Part shown: positions 1 through 13,000 of the stretch, one piece after another
Position numbering within the stretch: position 1 is the stretch's first letter
Layout: each line of letters opens with the position of its first letter
Source of the DNA: Gordionus sp. m RMFG-2023
Taxonomy: Eukaryota; Nematomorpha; Gordioida; Chordodea; Parachordodidae
DNA length: 64,000 nt
Reading direction: 5' to 3'
NCBI RefSeq assembly: GCF_954871325.1
Contig: NC_088775.1
Span: 87,769,561-87,833,560 of the forward strand
Notes under the pieces: generated by a model
Database searches by the model: none
What the model saw: the letters and a program-made list of their open reading frames with translations, nothing else
Told to the model about the DNA's origin: nothing
Program-made: the position numbers and the translations under genes

Positions 1-720
1 TATATAATCTATATTAATTACCATTTAGAAATTTATATTTAATTTTATTTAAAATAAAAAGTATATTTAAATTTATTTGTCTAATCTGTTACATCAAATT
101 ATACAAATATTATACTCGCTTCAAATATATATGTGGTCATTTTAGGTCATTTTACTTTTTTTCATAAATGTTCATACGAAATGGTGAACCCTAACCAAAA
201 TTAGTTAAATAAAGTATGAGGGGAGGAGGCGTATTATTAAGAACAAGAAAACAAGATAAATTGGGGGGGGGGGATTGAAAATTTAAGTCAAATAATAATA
301 AAAGAAAGATTAAGTTAATGGAAAATGGAGTAAAAAAAAACTTTTACTTTAATTTTTACCAAAAAATTTTATTATTTTTTATTTCAATTTATAATAATAC
401 TATAATTATATTTATAAGTTAATTTGTTTAAATATAAATTATAATAAAAAAATATCATCATATTTTGCTATTTTTAAGATGTTTATGTTAACCACGAAAA
501 AAATTTCTTATAAAAAATATATATCAAATTTGACAATTGTCACCTATATACTTGGCGGTTTCTTTGGCAAAATGTATATATTTTATTTAGACTAATGGCC
601 AGTATATCTATAAAAATAAATAAATAAGCCGATACCCATATTTTGGATCGGATCAAATAAAACGACCACAACTTTGGGTTGAAGTCGTAAAAAACCACCC
701 GTTTGAGTCTGAGTAGAAAA

Positions 721-806
721 AACGACACATTAATTCGTTTTCTAGTCAACTTAAAACTCGTATAACGACACATTAATTCGTTTTCTAGTCAACTTAAAAC
801 TCGTAT
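721..806. repeat. 43-bp tandem duplication
   Basis: Two adjacent copies of a 43-bp unit (AACGACACATTAATTCGTTT...) at 721-763 and 764-806, identical by eye. No coding role seen. Confidence 0.9.
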
Positions 807-1276
807 AACGACTCAAGTTAGAAGTCTAAAGATAAAGAAAAAAACAGAACTAAAAACAACTAATCAAGTTCATAGAACTATTCGTCCTCTAGCGACTAAA
901 CTTGAGTTGGTTGATTTAAATCGCGGAATTTAAACAGAAATGCTCAAAAAAATCCTCAAACGTCGAGAAGAAATATCAAACGTTCAGAAAATACTGAATA
1001 TATTTTTAGAAATACACATATTGTTGCAATTCCATAATGCGATATGCAAGGGCCCCTACAACAAGGGGGGGGGGGTAAATTTGAGTGGGGGTACTTATTT
1101 TTAAATTTTTTTACATTCATCATGATCATGTGATTTCTGGTTTATAAATGTAATAATAAGACCCCCCCCCCCCCACTTAATATTTAATATAATATATTGA
1201 CGGAAATTTTGGTCGATGTTTAGTAAATTTGTTATCCGAGATTTCTTGTCATAAATTATTTTTCCAATTTTAATAT

Positions 1277-1522
1277 ATGCCTAAAAATATTAACCAAAAA
1301 AAATACAAATGCCTAATAAAAAATTGCAAATGGCATAATATAAGAGATGATAAATGGATAGATAACATTAGAAAAAGGCATGGTGGGCTTAATATTAACG
1401 ATATAAAGAAAAGCTTTGAAATAGTAGCTTTTAAGAATGTTAATCAAAATTGGACAAATAGCTTTATGAAGGGGAGAAATCTACCTTTTGATTTTGAAAG
1501 TTCTAGACTTCAAACATTATAA
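1277..1522 (+). pseudogene. hAT element N-terminal zinc-finger-like fragment
   Basis: Eighty-one codons beginning MPKNINQKKYKCLIKNC. A Cys-rich KYKCLIKNCKWHN...RKRHGG stretch resembles the N-terminal DNA-binding finger of transposases. It lies 230 bp inside the left end of the hAT element, in the same orientation as its C-terminal domain. The catalytic middle is missing, so this is a fragment and probably not a working transposase. Confidence 0.55.
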
Positions 1523-1590
1523 TCCAAAAAGGAGAGGTTTATATACTTTCATCATTAAATATAGGAATTTTTTTTAGCTTTAAAATAGGT

Positions 1591-1899
1591 GTGTTTTATG
1601 CTGCACTCGATTTAATTATTATGCAGTTAAACGAAAGATTTAATGATGATTACATGAAATTTTTACATCAAACATCATTTTTTACGCCAAAGGGAATGGC
1701 AGAAAAATCAATTATTAAAGAAAATATCGAGGATATCTGTGAATTTTACAATTTAAATTCAAGTCAAATTTTCGAAGAAATGTTGAAGTTTAGAAATATT
1801 TATAAGATGGCCAAAATGGGGAATGTAATTATTACTCATGACCTAGAGGTTCAAGAATCTAAAGATTTGTCAGATTCAGAGAATTGTAAATTTATTTAA
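1591..1899 (+). pseudogene. hAT element middle ORF fragment
   Basis: About 100 codons (ALDLIIMQLNERFNDDYM...) resembling the segment before the hAT dimerisation domain, followed by an acidic tail. It is separated by stops from the fragments on either side. I recognise no catalytic triad. Confidence 0.5.
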
Positions 1900-1931
1900 T
1901 TAAAATATTTTTACCAATACATTATTTAGCT

Positions 1932-2183
1932 TCTTCTGATGATGATGATAATTCAGGGACTTACGATTCAGATTGGAAAAACTATTCATTTATTTTACCT
2001 TTTCGTTTACTATTAAATTTTTCTGCTTTCCCTAATTTAAGAATTTTATATAAATATTTATTAACCATTCCCAAAACCTCATGTACTGTCGAAAGAGTCA
2101 TGAGTAAAATTAAATTAATTAAAACAAGACTTCGCAGTACCATGAAAGATTCTTTTGTCAATAATTTAACCATATTATCATGA
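1932..2183 (+). pseudogene. hAT C-terminal dimerisation domain
   Basis: The plus strand is open from SSDDDDNSG to a TGA at 2181-2183. It contains FPNLRILYKYLLTIPKTS, CTVERVMSKIKLIKTRLR and FVNNLTIL, the classic hAT-dimerisation signature (P-T-S...ER-FS-LK-IK-RLRS). This identifies the element's superfamily independently of its ends. Confidence 0.8.
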
Positions 2184-3859
2184 AAAAAATAAACAATTAA
2201 ATACTAGTGAAATTATAAATTCTTTCGCTTTCTCTTCCCCTAATTTACCTAAATTATTCATTTAAAAATAATATTTATAAAGTATATATTTTTTGCATTT
2301 TATTTATATTATATATTAAAAATTGATGCAATAAAAATTATTTTTGAAATTTATGGGTGTAATAATTATCATTTTTACGAGGGAGGGGGATACTTTTCAT
2401 GGGGTATTCTGCTTCATTCGCTCAAAAAGTGTAGGGGCCACTGGCGATATGGAAAAAACAAAAAGAGTTTAGGAAATTTATTAATATAATTTCGATTTAA
2501 TGAATGAAATTGCGTTATTTAATACTACATTTTGATTTAACGAAATAAAACTGCTTTTCATTTATATAATTAACCCCCCCCCCCCTAAAGTTAACTTCCA
2601 TCCCCTTAAAAATTTGTAAGCAATCGCATATATAAACGCTAAAAAATTATTTAATATTTCAAAAAATCTTAAATAAAATAAGATATATTAATTTAAAAAT
2701 AAAATAAAAAATTAACTAATCATTAAAAAATAACAAAAAAAAAATATAAAAAAAATAAAAAAGAATAATGAGCCCCCCCCCCCCCTAACCGATTAATTTT
2801 TTGAAACTGGTGATAAAATAATAATTTGTATAATTCTGTATGAATTTGATTTCTTTTATATACAAATATATAAAATTTTTATATAAAATCAGCTTGGGAG
2901 TCGGCTCCATGTTTCCTTCCCCGCCCCTCTTATTTATATTTTTGATATTATTATTTATTTTTATATCATATCTTATGTTTTTAAATGAATGTGGTCTGAA
3001 CCAAGGGTCTGAGCCAAGGGTCTGTGCTCGGGGTTCGTGCTCAGAGCTGGTTTAGTCGATTTTTAGACCAAAACCCCAGGTCTTGGTTTATACAACCAAC
3101 CAATTAACAATACTAGGGCAGCCTCTTAAAGTAAGTATGGAAAACCCTATAACAGGTTTCAATGGAATATAATTTTTAGAATAAGTATTCATATATATCA
3201 TTAATTTTAACATCCCTGATCATTATGGCGATTTTGAGCATTATTATTTTATAACGTTTTACGGTATTTTTAATCAATCTTAGCAAAAGAAATAATAATA
3301 TCTCAATTAACACTGAAGATAGTAGAACAGAATTACAAGGAAGGGGGAGTTCCTTTATAGGACAAAGTATCGAATAAAATAATTTTCATTGCGAATCGAC
3401 GAAGAAGAATATTCTAATTTTTTTCAAGATTTATGATTAGATTCGCAGGAAAGAAAGAAAAATGAATCAAAATAATCAGGTATGTAAATGCCCACTGGAC
3501 AGCTATCTAATCCTGCTATAAATGTCTTCCTAGATTATAGATGTGATATATATAAATTCAAATACTAAAAAAACACGATATCTAACTTGCTAAATAACCC
3601 AGAAGAAAGACTAGTGATTCGGATAATGTTTTATAAATATTTTTTTTAAATGTAAAGATAAAGCATTATATTATTTCCTAATTGCAAAGAAAAGGAAATT
3701 CAAACATTTTATATTTTAAAAAACAAAATCAAAATATAGTTTTTTGTATCAAAAAAAAATTAACAAAGCAAATAATGGTCCAAAAGAAATAATTAAACCA
3801 AAAATAAAATAAATGCTTCTAGTTTTATTAATAAATGTGCTAAATATATAAAAATTTAC

Positions 3860-4033
3860 TTGGGTAAAATTATAAACGGCGTAGGCAAAGGAGGTAGAAT
3901 TTTGGAACAAACCCTGCACGAAACCCCTATCAACTTTGAAATCTTGGCTAACACTCCACACGGATTGGCCCATCCATAGCTCTCTCAGCATGAGGGTGCG
4001 ATAAAATCTTTCAACCAAATTTATATCTATTTT
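3860..4033 (-). CDS. HELQ: HELQ exon 16 (last exon found)
   Basis: Encodes [35 protein letters not shown] and [10 protein letters not shown], matching the human segment NVVNRLYLSF...VSEKFNMPRGYIQNLL. Donor CAA|GTAAAT indicates that more exons follow downstream, but no downstream candidate matching the HhH region was recognised before position 1. Confidence 0.9.
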
Positions 4034-7000
4034 CTGTTAGGAATAACAATTATGTTCTTCTTAACAAATAAAAAATTTTACGAAATCTATTGGGCCTAAA
4101 CATTCAATGATTATATTAGGAAGATAGATGATCGTTAGTGCACATATAACAAATCGTTCTTTAATCTTTATAGAACAGCACACATGAAAGAAACATTTTT
4201 CATTCATTAAGTGCATCGCCTGATAGATGGTAGCTTTGGGGTGGATTCATAGTGGAATCCGATTTAACAGCTGAGCGATTTTATATGAGATCAATTTTTC
4301 TTTATTTAACAGAATTATATAAACACTTAATTTAAAAAAATTGATCTCACAGATTTTAAAAATCGATCAGCTGTTTAAATCGTGTCTGTTCGGATTCCAC
4401 TCATGAATCCAGCCTTATTCGTTCAAAATGATAAATTATAACTGTTGAGAAATTTTTGGGTTCCCAAAGGAAGAGGTGTCATTATTCATTAAATAGATAA
4501 AAAACGTTGTATAAACAAATTCGAAGACATTTTTATTAATATAAAAATCAGCTGTTTTTTAGAAGTATAAAAAAGGGAAAGGATATATAAAAATTGATTA
4601 TTTATTAAAACTTTATCGTAGGCATGGCACGTCATCCTGCGCAATAAATAGTTCTCGGTTATGCCTAAAATTTCGATGACCTTTGATTCGTGAGCGGTAA
4701 ATTTCGATACCTTATTTGCGTGAGCATTATTAATCAAAGAAAAGCTTATTTCATTTTTTCTCTCGATAGTTACGAAAATTGGCAAATTAAAAATTTTTTT
4801 AAAAAAAAATGTGAAAAGTTTCGCAAATAATGAAATAGTAAATGTTAAATTTTGAAATTTTATAGTTTTCCTAGAATTATGTTTTTGGGACACGTTTTAT
4901 TTTTATTTTTAAAATAGCTTTAGGTGTTATATATATATATATAATATTTAAAACTACCCTGTATAATTAGTTTTTAAAAAATAATAAATACCAAATGATC
5001 AATTTGTTAAGCGCTTAAAACGCGAGAAAGTTCTGGAATGGGCCTTAGCGTTAATGAAGATTGTTTTTTGTTAAGAAATTTCACTTTGGATTGGTATATC
5101 GTCCAATCGATTTCCATGATACCGGGAGATGTATAAGGAGTAACCAAGTGTAACAAATGCAAATGAGTAGATAGTACCATCAAATGTTGACTCGAGACCA
5201 AATCGGAATATAAAATTTTGCTGTGTTCTTGGTCTATACTACCTTTGCCAAATTTATGTTATACAGTAAAATTTATTCTTTTCTCATCAAAAGTGAGAGA
5301 GGGGGGGGAGTTAAAAATGCTACATTAAAGTTTCAAAATTTCCGTTTCCATCGGGGAAAGTTGAATCGGCATCTACTCATTAAATCCCTTCTTAAAGCTG
5401 CTATGTCTGAATTTTTTTTTGTATAATCTGCAAAAGTACCATTATGTTCACGGGCTGGTTCGGATTTTTTCAAAAAAAATTTTCTAGGCCAGGCCCGAAT
5501 TTTATACGTTCAGGCCCGGCCCAGATTTTTTTTAAATATATTGCATTCATTTTTAAATTTTATAGCTAATGGCGATTAAAAATATTAGGGTTCAAAATAA
5601 ACGCCTTGACCCAAGTATATTTATAAATATTAAAATACGTTACGGCTCGTGTACCCCAGGCCAGGCCAAGCCTAGAGGTCTGATATATGATGAATTCGGA
5701 TATTTTATGGAAGTAATAATCCCTAAAATATATCGTTTTTAATAAAAACACTCCCCAATATGGGCCAGGAAAAAAATTAAAACCGGGCTGGCAAAGGCTA
5801 AATTCCCACAGGTCCTTAGAGATTTTGCCATTTGCAGATCTCTACCTCTTAGACCAAACTCGTAAATCGATTAGGACAGACAAAAATTTTTAGGATTCGG
5901 AAAAGCAGAACCTTAATAATTTCGTTAAGGTGTTGGTGGGAGGGGGGATTGTATAGATTCTCTTGGGTTATAGATTTTTTTGGATCGAGCTTGAAAACTG
6001 GATCAGGTATAAGGATGATGTATATACTGTTAGCTTCAGGATTCATTCATTAAATGCTTAAGTTTCCATACACAGGAGTCAGCTGTAGCGCCATTTTGTG
6101 GTTTGAACCTATTTTAAATGACATTAATATTCATTTATATGTTACATAAATACAATTAGTCGACGCAAACCACAAAATGGCGCTACAGCTGACCTCTATG
6201 ATTATACACTTTTAATTAATGAATCGCCAATCTAGTAGTATATATAGCATTGGTGCAGGGATCTAATACTAGGAGATATTAATTTAGAGGTAGTTACAAC
6301 AAATATCTGTCTAAGAATCTGCTAAGGGAATAATTTTTTCAAAAAATAAAAACATCTACTTTTGTAAATGGCCTTTCCCAATTTGGTAACCTCGAAGCAA
6401 TTTTTATGAACGCCCATTTTAGCCTTTATCAAGTTAGATTTGATCAATTTGCCCAAAATCGAACGAACCAATTTCCAAGCCTTATCGTTAAAGATCTTAG
6501 TAGAACTAAATTTATTGAGTTTTATTATCAAATTTTGTAATTTCTTTTTTTTGGTGAATTTAGTTTTTTTTCTTATTTCTTTCTTTCATTAACATATCAT
6601 CCATCGGCTGAGTTTTAGTGTTGTATTTTTGAAATTTTCAGGAGCATAACTCTAATACGAGAAGTTATCCTATAACGAACTATTCAGTATTTGTGATTCA
6701 ATTCATATTTAACAAATAATGAAAAAAAAATTGTGAATATAGAATTCTACAACACTCAACTGACTGTAAATCTGATAAAAAAATTTTTATTAATTTTTAA
6801 CAACAAAAAGCAACCACAATGAATGTTCATTTAAACCAAAAGGGGATACAAATGTTACTTTGATTGCTTGGCCTTATCTCCGCCATTGTCAAAAATACTA
6901 TCATTATTATCGGTCTCATTCATACTCTTTTCATCGTTAACGGGGTTAATTGAGCCATCGTATGCTTTAAATTCGTTGTTGAGATAGGTTTGACAAGCGT

Positions 7001-10000
7001 ACAAAGTACCATTGACCAATTGTATCAACTGCCTTTTGTTATTTGCCATCTATTAAAGGAATTTATTTTTTAAATAAAATTGATATCACTAATTTCTTAT
7101 AGATGTTCGATATCAAATCATTATTTATATATTTATAGGGTAATCTAATTTAAGTGAATAGATTGATAAATAAATATGCAGTCTAACAGAAAATAGTTAA
7201 CTTTATGTTATGTAAGGCAGTTGAATCATTCCAATATTCAGCAATAATAATAAAACTTGTAATCCTATGGCGGTTAGGAGGAGGGACCTGAATCCTTTAT
7301 CGTCGATCGCCCCTGTTTCGCCATTTTGTCCAACTTTGGGTGATTCTTCCTTACAAGGCACAATCATTCCAGAGGTGATGGGGTTGTGATTAATCGTCAT
7401 CATCTCTTCCGAGCCTTCGATAGCGGAGTGTAAATTTCCCAATCTCGGCGACGGGAAAAGAGGGGACACGTTATTAGTTCTAGTTCTCGCTAGATCGGAG
7501 TTGTAGCTAAATAACGAGTCTAGGCTAACCCCTTCGAGCATAGTGTCGTTATGATTAAATATGGTGTCGTTGAGTATAAAAAATGATTCGGCTTGATAGT
7601 TTTCGCGGGATGATTTAAAATTTGGTCTTCCGGCTCGACCAATCATTTGAACGTATTGACTTTGGCTCAACCGGATTCCTTTGGCTATGGTCATGGAGCG
7701 AATAATGACCCTTTATTTTTAAGAGAGACAAATATTTTTGCCTGTTGATCTTTATTATTAGAGGTGTACATATTTCTTTTTATTTCTTTCTTTCCTAAGT
7801 CTCCATATACATTGGTACAAAGAAAATTTAAAAGTTTATAAATAAACAGGCAATTAATCACTGGGATATTAAAATAGAAGAATGTAGATTATTCGATATT
7901 TTTTTTTCTTAAAAGAGATATCAGTAAAATTTATTCATTGTTTTTTAACAGATATTCCATCGTGGGATTACAAATAAATTCAATTGGTGCCATTTGTTGT
8001 ATCAGGACAAAATGTAAGAAAGGGTCAAAGAGCTTAGCTCGGGGAAACAAAATAAGTTTTAGGTGGAAGCTAAAGGTTGTATACAAGGTTTTCCTTTGTT
8101 TTTGAACTGAAACTCATGCTATTATTATGAGAGAATAAGATATGCAGAATAAAAATAAATGTCAAATCCCCAAATTTTAACAGTTCTTTTGATCAAGGTA
8201 CATTTTATTTTAAAAGAGCATTTTTTAAAAAAAAATTTAATAACTTATTTTACAGAGAATATCTATACTTTTATAAATGTATTTTAATTAAATAAAATAA
8301 CCCAGTATTTCCTAAATATAATTAAATTAATTTATTTTCAAATGTTAAAATTTGTGTTATTTTTAGAAGAAAAAAATTTTCATCTTTTATATTTCTTATA
8401 TCTAGGATGAATTTATCATATTTTTTTTTTTAATATTTGGAAAGCATTAAAAAAAAGCATCTAAAAAGCAAATTCGGAAGATCATAAAATTGTTTCATCA
8501 TTTGAATAAATTAAATCAACCAAGTAATACTATAGTTATTTTAATTCCTTTTGTTTATAATTAAGATTTATAATTATAAATTAAGTAAAATTTCAATAAT
8601 TTTATATATAGGAAATACTATTCTCCTTCTCGTTTCTTCGATGAAATCTACAATGGCTTTTATTTTTCTAAAATTTTAACAGTGTGCAATAATTTGATTT
8701 ATATATTTCAAATTGTTAATCAAAATGGGAAATAAGAAAAATAATTTGGGTAGGAATATATAAATTTTACAAAACTTCTAAAAACGAACTTGTGCGTTGG
8801 TTTATCCAAATCGTTTTTGAGCTTGTGCGTTGTTTGTCCAAATCGCTAGCTTGTTATACATATGGTGAGTTTTATGAATCTTTAATTCGTCTAGTTAGCT
8901 TGCTTGTCGTACTCCTTTGTTATTATTACCAATTTTCAAAATTGCTATTATCATCGTCAATCAGTTAGGAATAATTAGGAATAAGAATTGATCGAATTGG
9001 ATATTAGAATAAATGAATTATTGGAATAATATATGAAATAGAATATAATAATCGATTATGTTGGAATGATAAATCAATAAGATTATTATATCAAATTTTT
9101 AATGTTTAATTTATTTTCGCGTTTTCGTGTTAAATATTTTATTTCTTATTCTAAGTTACATAATCTTTTAAGTAAGCAGGTTTTTGTTTTATTCTTATAG
9201 GTCTAGAAATTGGTTAATAATTTTTTGTTTATAATATTTTAATCTGTGTTCACTGTTAATATCATGATTTATAAAAGTATTATAACATATTCTTTTTGCA
9301 AATGAAGTTTTTATCTGTCTTAACTTGGAACATCATGTCACTTTCTTTATGCGTGATTAGTATTCATCTCATTTATTATCTCCTTGTATTTTATACCAAA
9401 TAAAATTTCCTATATTCATAGTTCTATTATGCGATAGTATTAGGTTATCCTCACCTTCTTCCTTCCTTTGAAAGTTTTAATAAGTCCAATCGAATTCTAA
9501 TATCGCGACAAAAATATATTAACACCAATTTCTAGACCTATAAGAATAAAACAAAAACAGATTTACTTAAAAGATTATGTAACTTAAAATATGAAATAAA
9601 ATATTTAACACTAAAACGCGAAAATAAATTAAACATTAAAAAATTTGATAAAATAATCTTATTGATTTATCATTCCAACATATTCGATAGTTCAATTCAA
9701 TTATGTTCCATATATTATTCCGATAATTCATTTATTCTAATATCCAATTGATCAATTCTTGTTCCCAATTATTCATAACTGATTGATGATGATAAAAATT
9801 TTGAAAATTGGTAATAATAACAACGGAGTACAACAAGCAAGCTAACGAGATAAATTAACGATTGATGAAAACGACTTAGTAAGGGTAACAAGCTAACTAT
9901 TTGGACAAACCAACGTACAAGGTCAAGAACGATTTGGACAAACCAACGTACAAGCTCAAGAACGATATGGACAAACCAACGTAGAAGGTCAAGAACGATT

Positions 10001-13000
10001 TGGACAAACCAACGTACAAGCTCAAAAACGATTTGGACAAACCAACGTATAAGATGAAATACGATATAGACAAGCCAATGATAACAAATATGACTTATGC
10101 AACAACAAGAACAGCCAAAACGATAAACCATTTGGACAAGCTCTCAACGATAGCTTACATCATTACAGGGAAAGCTTCTTAGAAGAGGGAGAATGTTATA
10201 TAATAGAAATATTCATATTAAGTCATTAAATTATATTTATAAATTTAATCTTATTTTATATGATTTGAATATATTCAATTTAACCTTTCTTATATCTTAA
10301 CTTATTTATATTGGTTATTTAACGGAGCTATTCAAATCTCATGAAATATAATTATATATTCTTGAAATAATATATTTTCAAGTGTATATTTTTGATCTTT
10401 GTAAATACATTTAGTCTAAATAAGAAAAGATAATTTTTTATCACCATGCATATCTAACATAAGGCAATATATTCTATGAATAACAAAGTGAGAACAAGCA
10501 TGCTTAATCATTTTCAAAGGATTCATAACAGGAATCATTCGACCCATCATTTTTTTAAGTAGATAATTTACTGGAAGTGATTATGAGATTCGACGATAGT
10601 CAGGGTAGAAGATTCCCAACAATTGGAGCAGAAGCTTTTAGAGTACGTGAGAGGTTAAAGCATTTGGGAAGGGGGGTATCCATGGTTGCCGAGGCCCAGA
10701 CTGAAGGCAGAATCATGATTTCAGGACTGAACAACTCGTGCAATATATTTGTAAAGGTAAGAGGTTAATAAATCTTTTTAAAGGCTTACAATTAATAAAT
10801 TATTATGGGCCAAGAAACGTGAACAAAATTATTTTACCAGCCGTGTCAAAAACTCCTTTCAAAAATTTACACCGATTTTCCTTAAATAGTATAATATCGT
10901 TTTGTTAATTCCTCGAAAAACTTGGGGAATCAGATTGCAATGGCAAAATAATCACTTTTTTTTATCGTATTTTGTAATCTTTAAAAATAAATTACTTAAA
11001 ATTATAAATAAAACAATAATAACAAAAACAAAAAACGCATTATAACTTTCTCGCAGGCAAATTGACTCCGGCAGCAAGGGTTGAAGTACAGCATATTACA
11101 TTTAATATTCCCTTGTTATAAGCGGCTTCTATAAGCCTCCTCTCGTCACCAGTCAGACCCCCGTGATGATAGGCGATACCATATCGAAGGCTTCTTTTCA
11201 AGGTGGGACAGATACGGTCTGGCACATCTAGAGTCAAAAAAGTTTAATATAGTAAATTTTTAATTTATTATCCATCGGTATAAAAACAAGTTACCCAACA
11301 CTTAATAGTATAGCGAAGATGCACAGATCCCGATACTTTAGAGTATCTATAGATGCTTTTATTTTCTTTAAAAAATGTATTTGTTTGCGGAATAAACTTT
11401 ATTAGCATAGAAATTAAATGTAAACGATATACAGAGGTATTCATTCATGTACGTCAAATTTTTAAAAAAAATAATAAAGAAAAATATTTTATGGTGGGAA
11501 AATGAAGGGAAAAAAATGTTTTAATTTTTTTTTTATTTTTCAAATTTTTTTTAAAATTATAATTTCATTTTAATAAAACTTGGTAACTGGATATCGGTGG
11601 CATGACCGATGTCGAATACGAGTATTATAATAAACAGAATACCGGTATCATAGCCAATGCCGGATATTAAGTATAAGCGATACCGTATTAGTATCGGTAA
11701 ATAAAAGAGGTAATGGGGCATCTCTGTAATATAGTAAAATGATCTCGATCAGAAAAAAAAATTCCAGCAAAATATTTGGTGATATGCAAATTATATTTTC
11801 CATAAGGATTGTAGTGGTAATAAAAAAAAATTTCATTAAAATAAATAACGTTCATTTCTTTTCTCTATGTCCTCTCCTAATTAATTTTTGGAATTAAAAA
11901 TGATCAATTTTTATATTATATAATAAATTTAAATAAATAACTTTCAAACATGTATTTAAAAAAAACATATTATAAATATAAATTTAAAATACATATCAAA
12001 AATTTAAAAAAAAGGATATCTTAAAAAAACATACATTAAAAAAAAAGAATGTTAAGAAGAGTCATCTAATATATGTCGACGGCCCGGAATCTTTAAATAA
12101 TTTAAAATTATAACGTAAAATTACCAAGATGGTTTTGTTTGATCAAAGAAGCCCTTGAAATTATTGTTTTATAGTTCTTTTGATTGATTAGTTTGACTAG
12201 GGAACCGAATGAACAGATTGTTGATACCATGATCAGTGTAAATAAACTGTTTTCGGTACGATGTGATATTTTGGCCATTTTCTTTTCTCGGCATTACCTA
12301 CTGGATCACGATTATTATTAGAAAGGACACGTAAAATCCAAATACATGAATTTCCCAATATCCCAGAATTAATGTATGTCCACCAGGCCGTGAATTATTG
12401 ATAACTGAGGTATCTCGCGGTTCTAAATGTGTAGGAACATCGGCTTTAAATAACAAATATTATAATTTTTTCATGCCTTTTGTATTTGTATCTATTAAAA
12501 AGACAATTGAGAGTATGTCTCGCTTTTTCATTTATGCTCCTCTTTGATATTTATAGGGTTGAGATATTTTTAACCCTAACCTTATTGCCACTGCATGACT
12601 AAATTCGGCATCTGTTAAAATTGATCTTATAGTTTTGTTTGGAAAAAGTAACTAGCCATTCATAGACGGACTGGTCCATAATCATTAAACGGAAGTTTGC
12701 AAAATGCTCTGTGTCATTGTTCGAAAGTAGTCAAAGGAGAGTGACATGAGCTTGTGAGATGATAACGCGAGACTAGGTAGCAAATCTTCGGCTGGTTTAA
12801 TTAGATTTCGAATAAATTCAAGGTTACTATTGGAAGATAAGAATGATACGATTGATAGAGGTAATGGAGAGCGTAACCCAAGTCTCCCAGATTTTTTGGG
12901 AAGGGCAATTTGCAGTCATGTTTTCTGACAAAATTTTATATTAAAAATATCCTCCAATAAGGATTTGATTATAATTTTGTAATTTTGGAGAATTTTTGGA

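Larger units (their letters stand above)
1047..2443 (+). mobile_element. hAT transposon, internally deleted, perfect 8-bp TSD
   Basis: The ends are CAAGGGCCCCTACA at 1047 and its near-complement (TGTAGGGGCCACTG) at 2443, a 14-bp terminal inverted repeat. The identical octamer GCGATATG flanks both sides (1039-1046 and 2444-2451), diagnostic of hAT transposition and a sign of a recent insertion. At 1,397 bp it is shorter than autonomous hATs, and the central catalytic region is not seen. The subterminal regions carry runs of G (about 1066-1075) and C (about 1163-1174). Confidence 0.9.

Noticed and set aside
540-773. 77-codon minus ORF overlapping a 43-bp tandem repeat
   Set aside because: Phe/Leu/Ile-rich with no family resemblance; it starts in the repeat. 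Not a credible last HELQ exon.
9769-10131. 120-codon minus ORF with repeated [11 protein letters not shown]
   Set aside because: It is the antisense reading of the 36-bp minisatellite; any open frame is kept because the period is a multiple of three.
10184-10215. GGGAGAATGTTATATAATAG, resembling a polypurine tract plus an LTR start
   Set aside because: No second copy of the putative LTR, no flanking duplication and no retroelement genes nearby.
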